A DNA stretch of 55,000 nt from Glandiceps talaboti (Eukaryota > Hemichordata > Enteropneusta > Spengelidae): NCBI RefSeq assembly GCF_964340395.1, contig NC_135551.1, positions 27,478,380 through 27,533,379 on the forward strand, given 5' to 3'. Below are positions 13,424 to 25,607 of this stretch, piece by piece. How positions within the stretch are numbered: the stretch's first letter is position 1; every line of letters starts with the position of its first letter. Position numbers and translations under genes: made by a program. Under the pieces are notes generated by a model, which worked only from the letters and a program-made list of their open reading frames with translations, was not told the DNA's origin and made no database searches.

Positions 13424-13450
13424 AGACCACGGGGCTCCGTGGTCTATAGT
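13424..13450. repeat. Perfect short palindrome, GACCACGG stem
   Basis: ATAGACCACGG and CCGTGGTCTAT pair with a very small loop, just upstream of the CTAT satellite; a partial further copy (CCACGGTCTATA) lies about 70 bases upstream. It is probably a terminal inverted-repeat remnant. Confidence 0.6.
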
Positions 13451-13494
13451 AAAATTTTATATGTTGGACAGATTGTTTACAACAAATCTGTACT

Positions 13495-13587
<93 letters not shown>

Positions 13588-13588
13588 A
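13495..13588. repeat. (CTAT)n microsatellite
   Basis: About 23 CTAT units. Confidence 0.97.
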
Positions 13589-14907
13589 CTTTAATTCTGT
13601 TTCATCAACTAAAATAATATTCAAATTTAAGGTATATATACAAACAAGTCAGGGCGGCTGTCGATAGTTGAAAGAATTGTGTCGAAGGTACACCGCGCCG
13701 TGCAGTGTTCTATTGGTCTGCAATGTCCGTTAATATGAGTGTCTTTCGTTAATACACTGTGTGACTGTCATGGTTTTCTATTAACAATGCGTTTCGTTTG
13801 GAAATTACAAGTAGCTAGGCCAGTAGTACGATTAAGCCAAACCACACCACACACTGGAACAGTTGGACGCCATATCTTTTGAAATAAATCCTTTATACAA
13901 GTTACGTTGACACCATTGTTCTGATGAGGTGAACCGTATAGGGATCAACAAGTTGCAATTATTCTGGGTTAATTTACTTATGTTCTTACAAGTCGTCAGC
14001 ATCGAAGTCGGTCGATGTCATCTGTACGTGCTGGAAGCCCCGTTTGCACTTGTTAGGCGAGTGACGTCATGCACATCAACCTCGACGTCATCAATACGTG
14101 CACGAAGTCTTGCAAGGTGTGAAAAGTCATGTACACCTTATCGAAGGCGGCATGGCTTTGACCGTGTGAATATAGCATCGTTTTCAACTAAAGACATGGG
14201 TTAAGGAGATTTGCCAAAAATACAACATTTCGTAAAAAATCATTTATTTATTTTTTAAAAATGAGAGAATTGATCAGTAAGAAAGTGCAATCGACCAGGG
14301 GAGGGGGGAAGGACGGGGGCGATTGGAGGAGAGAAAGAGTGAATCGGAGAAATGTGGTTTTCTCTTCGTTCACCCGTTTGTTATCGACTGTCACGAAACC
14401 AATTACAAAAAAATAAGACTACCAGCTGAAATGGGCACACGTGATATACAATGGATGTCACGTGATATACAATTGATGTCACGAAATAGAAATACATGTA
14501 TATATAATGACATAGGTTTTGTGTGCGTGTGTGTGCGCTCGCGTGTGTTTGTTTGTTTTTGTGTGTTTCATTTACACTTTGTGGTTCTGACGACACTGTG
14601 CGTTATCCTGGTCACAACCTAGAGTTTGTTATCCTCGGCAATGTCTCATTCATTAATGTTATCGTACCTGGACATTTTCTTCTAGAATAGTAGAACTATT
14701 TGACCTTCGACCTCTGATTCTCTCGGGAGTTTCCAGCTGCGTGACATATTTTAAGGTGAATGACATAAACAAGTAGTGCGTTGATTTATTTACGACAAAG
14801 TAAGGTTATAGTGATAAGGATTGTCATTGTTTAGCTTCAGCCGACTTTTAGCCCAGTGGTTGTGTGTTCGCGTTTGTATTTGTATTTGTACTGCAATTGT
14901 GTGTGTG

Positions 14908-15115
14908 TACATACATACATACATACATACATACATACATACATACATACATACATACATACATACATACTAAAAACAAATTACACTAAAGTCCAATACA
15001 TACATACATACATACATACATACATACATACATACATACATACATACATACATACATACATACATACATACATACATACATACATACATACATACATACA
15101 TACATTCATACATAC
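14908..15115. repeat. Two (CATA)n blocks separated by unique sequence
   Basis: Blocks at about 14908-14970 and 14997-15115, separated by about 26 bases. That spacer includes ATTACACTAAAGTCCAAT, whose reverse complement recurs at 15764-15781. Confidence 0.93.
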
Positions 15116-18100
15116 ACGCAATGAAAGAGAAATCTTCTCAATCAAGATGACAATAATGATGCACACCAAATACAACTGATAGTCATTTTATCGAATTAAA
15201 GACAACGAACATAAGACAATATCCTTTTATACACTCTACAGTATAAAAACTAATTAGGCATAAAATTCATCTGAAAAAAGCCTGGCAGACAGCGTAATTA
15301 GTTACGTACGTAACATAAGTACATATTACATTGAGAGGGTGTATGACCTTTATAATTAACACAGTGGGTTCTATAGATTTTCATATGTAACGTCTGTCAA
15401 GTGTTGGTTGTCAGAGATGTGACATATAACATGTACCAACATACTTTTTGAATAGTTGTGCAGAAAATGTAAAAACGTTAAAAGCCAATAATTTCATTCT
15501 TTGGATGTCTGGAATCTGTGGCTAAACCCCTGGTGTGCAATGTTTATTCATGATACACTGTGGCCTTCCATAAAGGCTAGTCGAGTAGAGAGTAAGACCA
15601 GGGTTTCAATTCTTGCATTACTGACAAGTTATCTTATCAGCGGATCGAGTCATTGCATTTCATGTGTACTTCTGTTCTGGGCCATTTTTTAAATAGATCT
15701 CTGGAATTGATCGACTAGTACCAGACAATTATTTTTACACCTGAATTTTAAAACAAATCCGAATTGGACTTTAGTGTAATTTGTTTTTAGTAAGCGATCG
15801 AACTTATAACATATTTGTCACTTACGAGGGAAAGTTGCCATCGGGAGTAAGTAACGTTTGTTCCTTTATTTTTGGACACACCTAAATGGAAAATGGACGC
15901 TGGCACATTATTGGATATTCTTAACGTTCTTTTTACAAAAACAACGCGACCGTAAAATACCGAGAGGTATGTGTGAAAGGAAATACTTCGGGTCAAGGTG
16001 CGTCAAGTCACGTCAATATTCGTTCACTTTCGAGGCATGCGCACTGAGAGCTATTGAACGGCGTGACCTTTCAACGCCCCTTATTTTACCTGTTTCATCA
16101 AGTAGAAATTCCAGAGACGGTGATTTGAACTGTAGTTGTTGACGAAACAACATTATGCTCTTCTTGATTGTCTGCCCTTTCATTAATTTCAATCAATTGT
16201 TCAGGGTCAGATATAACGATACGAAAGTGAGAAAACTGTACACAAAGGTCAAACAGTTATTTTCATACAAGCTGAGAGTCAAACATTGCAATTACAATGT
16301 AACAGTGTAAATAGTACAACAGTGACTACATCGATATATCTTTTGTTGTCTGTACACCACCGAGACATATGCCCTGACCTGTAATTATGTGTCAAACTGT
16401 CAGAATATCTTTTTATACAAGTCATAGCTATGGCGCACGTTATAGGTGCAAGAATATCACGTAACAGAACATTTATATATGCAGATACGTACCTAGTTGC
16501 TCATTACGGATTCGCAAAATGGCGACATACACATTATGTTATTTTCGTACACGATGGATCCCACATAAACAACAAAATAATCGCCACGTCTGACCGCAAA
16601 ACCCATTAACACCATCGCCTTAATGATGTCTCCGAGGTCTCCGTTTGCTACATATTCTGAAGTAGCTTCTAATTTTTATATCAATTAAATTAATTAAATT
16701 ATAACCCAAGGATGAACCCCTGATTTGTAGCAGAACCCTACGATCGGAGGATAAGGATAGACACGTTTATATCTACAATGATGTAACAGCGCCACATGGT
16801 TGTGATCGGCCATCAGGTCAGTTTACAATAGACGCGAGGCAAACTGAAATTGATAGCGATGGTAGGTCGCGTAAGACCGGTAGTCGTTCTTATGGAAAAC
16901 TTAAATTTAAACATTAGAGAGTTGACGGATCCGTTAGTTATATATCTTATAACGTTTTTATTCCAATCAATTACTTATCACATTGGTGTAATACACAATG
17001 AACTGATCCACGTCTTGTGATACTTAAATTAGGCCAAGCCGTTAAAGTATGCAGGTATTCAAGGTGGCAAGTGAAAATTAATGTCCCCATGTCTATAAAA
17101 GGAACAGTGAGCCATGCCATTCAAAACGCATCGATGAATACAGGACCTATTCAATGGGTGCGGCCACGATTAGACTTGAATATATCGGTATATTACTTCG
17201 CATGGTGTTCAATGCGTTCTATTTCAAATACAGTGTTTATGCCTCACGACTTGTGTTATTCACGACTACATATTTCTCCTCTGACGAACGGCGAAGCCAT
17301 TTTTTGTCAGGGGCCCGCTGTACGTGAATAGCTGCAACAGTTCACGTGAACATGTCTGGCACAGGTAAAGCTACGATGAATTAACACCCCCATAAACAGA
17401 CATAGCGGTCTTGTTGTGTGCTATTTGTCGACTTTAAATGTAACAGAAATATTCTACCAACCTTCACGAATAACTCGATATCTCCTTGGTCCGACATAGT
17501 TCTTCAATTTTCGCACAATCTCCTAGAAACCCTCTATGTGTATGTAGCGTGTATACGGGTTATTCTGGTAAAGCAACCAAGCGCATCACTTCATCTAGCC
17601 ATTCAGCCTCGTTTTCATACACACCTATCTAATGAATAATTCCTTTCACTTATCGCAAAATGGCGGAAGGGGTCGGCGATGGGACACCCAACAACGTTTT
17701 GCCGATATCAGGAATTATATTTCCTCAAATTAAGATCTGTTCCTTTAGAAACGGCAATGTAAATATTGATATACACCTATGGGAATTAATTGACATCCGA
17801 ATTTACAAGATCTTTCGGACGAAATATTCACCAAGAAAAAAAAAGCATATTACATGTTTTTTTCGTCAATAAGAGTTTACTACGAGTGTACACGTACCAG
17901 TATGAGTAATGTATATGGATTGACGGAAACTCCCTACTAACAATGACTCAACACTATTGTTTATACTCGAATAATGAGCATATCACCTGACAAAAATGTG
18001 CAAGAGTTCCAATCGATTGTCGAGTCGCATACCATATCATTGTTTTCATGACGCTTACGTCACCACTCCAATGATATCAAAAGACGTGGCCGCGGGGACC

Positions 18101-18876
18101 TGTCTACAATTTGAACTGACAAACTAGTTTTTACGTTTAATCAGTTGCCAACAAATTTAAACATATTATTTATTGAATCAGTCCAAGATTGTAAAAATGA
18201 AATTCGAGTGACGGCCTCAAATGTTGCTTTTTAATGTAACATCTGTTAGGAATGGACTTTATTGAAAGGACTCTTCTTAGATTTAATTAGGGGCTCTATT
18301 TTCAACTTTGTTTAGTTACCGTCATAATTTTACTTAGTGAAGCATGAAATCCTTCATTATCACTAACTATATTCTAATTAGAATTATATTAATTAGATAA
18401 AAGACGGATTTGATTTAGATAGTTTCCACAACCAAAACAAAGATACACTATTTTGGATCCTTTCTCTATTGACGAAGAAGAAGTTTTGATGCGTTTTGAT
18501 CATTCTCGCAAATCAGAGTTGTTGTTTCTTCCGCGACACTCCGAAATAACGGTACCTCTCGGACAGTGCCGTAAAAGAGGCTGTGGTTTACGACGATGTG
18601 TTTTGTTAGCTTCACAATAAATACAATGACTATGAAACTATAAGTGAAAAAACGGAACTGTACTTTATAATTATTTGTATAGATATCAATAAACTTCCCT
18701 TGCATTTATTCAGTTTTTATTCTAAATATCCGCAACAACAGTATTTACAAATACTGAATCCATAGAACATTCAGTAACAAATAACTTGGCATGTCATACA
18801 TGTAACTTTAGGACATATCATGTTTTGGGTAACAAACTAAAACTATACATATATGAAGACGTGAAAGAACTGAGTT

Positions 18877-18911
18877 TTGTTTGTTTGTTTGTTTGTTTGT
18901 TTGTTTGTTTA
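18877..18911. repeat. (TTTG)n microsatellite
   Basis: About eight TTTG units, followed by a G- and T-rich stretch. Confidence 0.93.
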
Positions 18912-19652
18912 GTTATTTGTTTGTGGGTTGTTGTTTTTTTTTGGGGGGGCGTAGTTTTTGGGGAATATTCAAAAAAATCTTGCAGTATTAAAACATACTT
19001 AACCATCACTTCACAATTATAACTGACTGAACTCAAACCTGGTATTAAATTATAACTCATAAACGATCTGTTTTTGTAACAATGTCGAGGAAATCCCACC
19101 TATATATGCAATCAACATTGTAATGCCCTTGAAGGCTTGTATCGACATTAACATTATTACTAGAATAATTTAATCGAGGTTTTATGTAAATATTTTTTTC
19201 ACTGCTTTATAAACTCAACTTGTGCCACTTTCAAAACGTTCCCGGTTGACAATTCATTGCTTGATCCTGAATGCAATCAATGCGATGATCAAAAACCTTC
19301 GGCACTTCAGACAACGTGCGATGTACTTCTATGCATTGACGTTGGAGAAAGACCAACGACTATGTTCTATGCTATAACTTAGATAATGACCTTCCAAGCG
19401 CAGATCCTAGGTCTTCAAGTTAGTACTACAAGACTGCCTTTCTTTATGACATAAAGTTATTCAACTTATTGTATATAAACCAACAGTGGTTGGAGAATAG
19501 CGCCACCAATGGCGTAATTTGAAATAAATTATAGAAGTTATACATTGTCAGCATTCTAACAAAGAAACTCAGATCTTGGTCAGGTCACTGTCATGAGAAC
19601 TTAGTGGTCTGGGGAATGCAAAATTTTGACTTTAATATGACGTTTAAGGAGG

Positions 19653-19658
<6 letters not shown>

Positions 19659-19687
<29 letters not shown>

Positions 19688-19756
19688 CATACATACATAC
19701 ATACATACATACATACATACATACATACATACACACACATACATACATACATACAT

Positions 19757-19787
<31 letters not shown>

Positions 19788-19831
19788 TACATACATACAT
19801 ACACACATACATACATACATACATACATATA

Positions 19832-19890
<59 letters not shown>

Positions 19891-20279
19891 CATACATACA
19901 TACATACATACATACATACATACATACATACATACATACATACATACATACATACATACATACATACATACACACACATACATACATACATACCTACATA
20001 CATACATACATACATACATACATACATACATACATACATACATACATACATACATACCTACATACATACATACATACCTACATACATACATACATACATA
20101 CATACACACACACATATATACATACATACATACATACATACATACATACATACATACATACCTACATACATACATACATATATATATACATACATACATA
20201 CATACATACATACATACATACATACATACATACATACATACATACATACATACATACATACATACATACATACATACAT

Positions 20280-20310
<31 letters not shown>

Positions 20311-20581
20311 TACATACATACATACCTACATACATACATACATACCTACATACATACCTACATACATACATACACACACACATATATACATACATACATA
20401 CATACATACATACATACATACATACATACATACATACATACATACATACACACACATATATACATACATACATACATACATACATACATACATACATACA
20501 TACATACATACATACATACCTACATACATACATACATATATACATACATACATACATACATACATACATACATACATACAT

Positions 20582-20616
<35 letters not shown>

Positions 20617-20745
20617 TACATACATACATACCTACATACATACATACATACCTACATACATACATACATACATACATACACACACATATATACATACATA
20701 CATACATACATACATACATACATACATACATACACACACACATAT

Positions 20746-20776
<31 letters not shown>

Positions 20777-20790
20777 CATACATACATGCA
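19659..20790. repeat. 1.13-kb (CATA)n satellite with CA, CCTA and TATA interruptions
   Basis: Nearly 1.1 kb of CATA with scattered short CACACA, CCTA and TATATA interruptions. The tetramer has no stop codon in any of its frames, so frames of up to 397 codons appear on both strands; they are not genes. Confidence 0.98.
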
Positions 20791-21457
20791 TATATAGTCA
20801 TATATATTCGTATACTGTCAATCACAGTGACAGAGGGACTGTGCTTGAATATATATTCCCAAAATTTACTCATCATAGAGGGACTGTGAGTTATTACAGA
20901 ACATGACAACTCGTATCATATCATTTGATTCGTTGACCTTTAACCTAGACTAGGCAACGTCACACCAGAGGTCGCCATGGAAACAAATACTTTAGTTACA
21001 TGGAAAATATGAAGGAAAGCTACTAGTTAAAGAAATCGCGTTTAATATTTATAACCATACACAAAGAACAATTTTTGAGAACACACATTTTAAAATTCAT
21101 TAAATTCAAAACAAAAGTGTTAATCCCGTTATGTGGGAACCTAGTCATAGATTTCAGTCGTTTTGTACTCATAAATTGAAGATCATAAATGTATAAATCA
21201 ACAGATGAAAACAGACGATTTATTGATAAAAAATGGGATTTAATGGATGCAGGAATGTTTAGTTGAATGTTGAACTACATATACATGTGTGTTTATATTG
21301 ACCTGCCAAAGACGATTGGTCGATGGAGTGGTTATGTTAGCCTAAAGGTTTGTATCTGCAATTTTAAAGTCTAAATAAAAGACACTTGCCGAATTGATCC
21401 TACTTGTTTTGATGTTTCTAAAATATCAATAAAAGGTTAACATTTTCTTATGATATA

Positions 21458-21755
21458 ACAATAACAATAACAATAACAATAACAATAACAATAACAATAA
21501 CAATAACAATAACAATAACAATAACAATAACAATAACAATTACAATAACAATAACAATACCAATTACAATTACAATTACAATAACAATTACAATTACAAT
21601 TACAATAACAATTACAATTACAATTACAATTACAATTACAGTAATAGTAACAGTAACAATAACAATTACAATTACAATAACAATTACAATTACAATTACA
21701 ATTACAATTACAATTACAATAACAATTACAATTACAATTACAATTACAATTACAA
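21458..21755. repeat. (AACAAT)n to (TACAAT)n hexanucleotide array
   Basis: About 300 bases. The left third is almost pure AACAAT; the right part switches to TACAAT, mixed with AACAAT units. The junction with block A lies about 65 bases further right. Confidence 0.96.
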
Positions 21756-21820
21756 AACTAGTTTAGACTATTTGAGAAAAAAACTACTTTTGCCAATTTG
21801 GTGTCGTCTAGTTCCTGACG

Positions 21821-22362
21821 ACATTTTTGTAAAACTTCGTTATCACGTAATTTTGTATACCAAGAATGTCCACACACTCATTTACATACAGGTATGCAAC
21901 AATGTTTGCGGAAAAGATTTCTTTTCAAAGAAGGCAACAGCATTAGTACCATTACTTTCACTTACGAAGTGCACCCCCTAGTGGCCAAACAATACAATCT
22001 TTTGTTTTTCCAATAGTCCGACTATATATGGCATGTAATATTACCAGCATATTATTGTGCATTACACCAATTTATATTGATAGGTATTCATGGGATCAAA
22101 TTTTTGGGGTGTTTTGGAATGTTTAGATTTCAAATATGAATTCGACAAGATGTTTTTCTACTTACATATTTGTTTCCTTCACAATATTACAATGACATTG
22201 CCATGTACATTATCAAAGTGTGATAGAACGCTCCAGCCTTATGTACATGTTTCAGGTTTGTGGTTTTTAGACAATCCCTCTACGTTGAACCAATTTCCAA
22301 GTCTCCTTACTTTTAAGACTGTTTCATAATGTTTCTCAAGAGTGTGACATTGAAACAAAATG
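21821..22362 (+). repeat. Repeat block A, copy 1
   Basis: It matches 31955-32509 in the same orientation at roughly 95 percent by eye, with a few indels. No protein family is recognised in either strand. It contains TGGCCACTAGGGGG on the minus strand (within 21969-21987), close to the CTCF consensus. Its sharp ends suggest a dispersed repeat or a young duplication. Confidence 0.85.
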
Positions 22363-23529
22363 AATTGAATAAGGTTGGAAAATATAATGAAATAGGAATT
22401 TAGGAGTGAGAATAAAAACATGAACACCTGATAGAAGAAACGAACCAGGGATTGCTTGTCATCTGACGTAGGAATACAGATAGATTTTATTAAACTTTCT
22501 TTCCTTTGTATTTTGTGGTCTGTTTTCGGTTTCACTAATAAAACATACACTATTTCATGAAAACTCATTATCATTACGCAACGGCAGACCTGTGGTCTAT
22601 GTAGATAAATGGTCACGTCGAAACCGATAACACTTTTTTCCTGTAGTGTGGTAACGTTGTTAATAAATCCACGCAGATACGGCACCGTGTACACTTTTGT
22701 AAAAAATAACCCATTTTACTCGTACCTATGCCTGCTTTTTCGATTAAACTATCGTGAACGATGTCCCATGCCTATCAACAGAGCCAGAGTCGGGATCTAC
22801 AACGATCGATGCACAACGTGCTTTCGTATCACCGTTCGGTCGGAGATTAACGATGCATATATAATGTCTCAAATTTGAGGCAAAGTCTCAAGTCTCGAGG
22901 ATAGCGTGGTGTATTGCACACTTTTGCTTCTTTCGCATTTACAACAGTTCGATCCGACTGTCCATCAACTGAAAACCTGTCATTTAATGTTACAATCCAA
23001 AGTTTATCTTCTAAAACATTATTTAGATAGTGTAGTTGTTCTGAATATATTTATATATTTTTATTTGATAGCTAACCTGCACGCCGTTCGCCGTACAGTA
23101 ACGAACTGTTGGTAACAACACCCTGTGCAAAATTACTACAGGTATAAAATTACGCATGCAACGCGCAGGTGGCACTATAACCATAGTTAATAGCGAGACC
23201 AGCATGGGGAAATCTGAAATTCGTATGAAATCCATCAAATACGACCTTCCGCGCAAATTTCTAATAAACAAATTTGTCTGTCTTTTCTAAAGCTACCCAA
23301 ATACCTACCTACACCAGACCGGCAAACAACTTACACTTAATTTGCTCTGTCGATATAAAATTATACTCAATGTTATATTTCCTAGGGTAAAAAAGCACTC
23401 ATGTAAAGATTAAAATTGCAACTGTTACAGAGCCCTATAGCTGACTTTCAAATTTTTTAATTGTCAATGTAAACCTAGACACACACCAAGAAATGAGGCA
23501 TTATTTGACGTCTTAGGCCATCTTCTTAC

Positions 23530-23800
23530 TTGTCAATCAAAATGTGTAACGTAGTATGCTAGTACGGCCACAAAAGATATTATTGTGATTGTTACCTGTC
23601 AATCAAAATCAACAGGTATGACGGAATACGCAATTACAATCAGAGAAAGGATATTATTGTGAGTGTTACTTGTCAAATCAATAGGCGTGAAGTAGTAAAC
23701 AATTGCGCCCACTGAAAAATATAAACGTGCGTATTTGTCAATCATTTTATTGAGTTTTGTTACTTGTCAAACAAAATCAACAGGCGATTATGATATAAAT
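23530..23800. repeat. Degenerate tandem repeat with TTACYTGTCAATCAAAAT core
   Basis: The core TTACTTGTCAATCAAAAT recurs about four times at 60-120-base spacing, with ATATTATTGTGA before it and AATCAACAGG after it in several copies. A related copy lies at about 30365-30400 in block B copy 2. Confidence 0.6.
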
Positions 23801-24150
23801 ATTGTGACATTTAACATTTAAATATTGAAGTATTGCACATAAATCGCCTTACATTGTGTTTGACGTGCTCAGAGTCGTAAATAACATTGTAAAGTTCTAA
23901 TTATTCACCAGTGATCCTTGGAGTTAGAGTAACAATGCTCTATATAATACGCGTTACTCATAGTATTCTCTAATTGGTTTGGTGTTATACAATATCGGAC
24001 AATTAACGTCCTTCAAGTTTCACACTATGTTATAAGAAATTCATTGTGTTGGGTGATAGTGAAGTTGATTTGGTTCATATGTGAACAATGCGTTCATTGA
24101 TAATTATCCACAAGGCAAAATACAAAACGGAGGGCAATAAGGAGCTGGTC
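23600..24150 (+). repeat. Repeat block B, copy 1 (upstream of GPCR)
   Basis: It aligns with about 30330-30745 in the same orientation. Shared landmarks are CACCAGTGATCCTTGGAGTT, GTATTCTCTAATTGGTT, TTGATTTGGTTCAT and GAGGGCAATAAGGAGC. Identity by eye is clearly lower than for block A. Confidence 0.75.
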
Positions 24151-24593
24151 ATGTTTAACTAACAAAGGGTTATTTTGAAATTTACACAATTCAAAGTGTG
24201 GAGGTTCACTTTAGATGACATCACTACAGGTAATATATATCACAAGTAAAAGTTGAACAAAATCAACGTATTTGTCATTTTGGTACAGGGAAATAACTCA
24301 ACTCAACACCACTTCAATATGTCAAAACTTTATCCTACGGAAGGGGATACCCCTCTCACGTACCTCCCCAATTTGTGTTTACATATATGTACAGTCCATG
24401 TGGAAAAATTCACAATCTAAAACGTTTAGTACTTGGTATATAGCATTTATGAATGGTTAGTTATATATAGCCGAAGACCGTTCATTCCGTAACACATGCA
24501 TCCATTTGTGATGTTTTTTCTAATGACTTGATACAATTACGGGATATATATCGGCAAATCACAGGCTGCAGCGAGCCTTTCATTGATTGGTCG

Positions 24594-24680
24594 ATCGATC
24601 GATTGATCGATCAATCAATCGATCGATCAATCGATTTATTGATTGATTTATTATTTGGATGGATGATTGATTGATTCGTG
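24594..24680. repeat. GATC/GATT-rich palindromic array
   Basis: Alternating GATC, GATT and AATC units form many self-complementary tetramers. Confidence 0.85.
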
Positions 24681-24682
24681 GA

Positions 24683-24735
24683 TGGTGGCATTAGTTACAT
24701 TCGTGGATGGTGGCATTAGTTACATTCGAATGGGT
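24683..24735. repeat. Tandem pair of a 25-bp unit
   Basis: CGTGGATGGTGGCATTAG followed by TTACATT occurs twice in tandem. A diverged copy is at 41707-41733, in intron 1 of the transporter gene. Confidence 0.8.
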
Positions 24736-25607
24736 CAGAAGTAGACATAACAATTATTGAAAATGATGTCAAATTGGCAGAACATTCATTTGCTTTTTGT
24801 ACATAGTTGATTTAGGCTCTGCACCTTTTTGTTACATTCCATTCCAGACTTCAGCCTATCACAAATCTGATACCATGAGTACCATGTAAGTATTTGCGTA
24901 ATTATCTGTTGCCTAACTTTTATAACATATTGTCTTATGTGATAAGTCCACTATGTATTTATGTCGCGTAATGACATATCCTAAGCATTGGTTTACATGA
25001 TCAGAGTTTCCAGATTACACATGTATAATACACACCGAAAATAATGTGTGTTCTGAATATCAATTGTTATTCAAGATTATTATAAGTTCTCAGCAATGGC
25101 TCTTTTCTCTGTATATGGCACAGTTCCACTATTTGAATAAGACCATGTATACTTTACACATTATAATTATAACGTGTCACTAATATCATAGACAGGTACT
25201 TGTCTGTGCAATGTGTATAGAGTAGGGTATCAATTTTTAAATGTCACGCTGGTCTGTACAGGGGATCACTTTGACTTTGGTCATGAGAAGTGCTGGTCAG
25301 TTTTGGAAATCCCATGATTAACTCCAAAGTACAGAACGCCCTCCCACCGGTTAAAAAAGATGAACTCCTTAATAAATGAAAAATCTTCCTATACGCAGTA
25401 CATGCATTTATACAAATTATTTCCATATCAACAATATATTTACTTTACTTGACCATTCACTTGGCAGAAGTCGGCGTGACCAGAATCAAATGTTGTCATT
25501 GCTAAAAGATTCCTCTTTGACAGTCTTGTTTTTTCCCAAATCAGCGTATTTGCGTTGTCAACCAGCGGTGCGATCTTTCAGAATAAGACATTTAAAACAA
25601 TTTCATC

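Noticed and set aside
19604-20797. 397-codon plus-strand frame and long minus-strand frames in the same place
   Set aside because: Pure CATA satellite translation (Y-I-H-T or M-Y-V-C repeats); no start context or unique sequence.
22239-22694. 151-codon minus-strand frame
   Set aside because: It overlaps repeat block A, shows no recognisable domain, and the copy 2 block does not preserve the frame.
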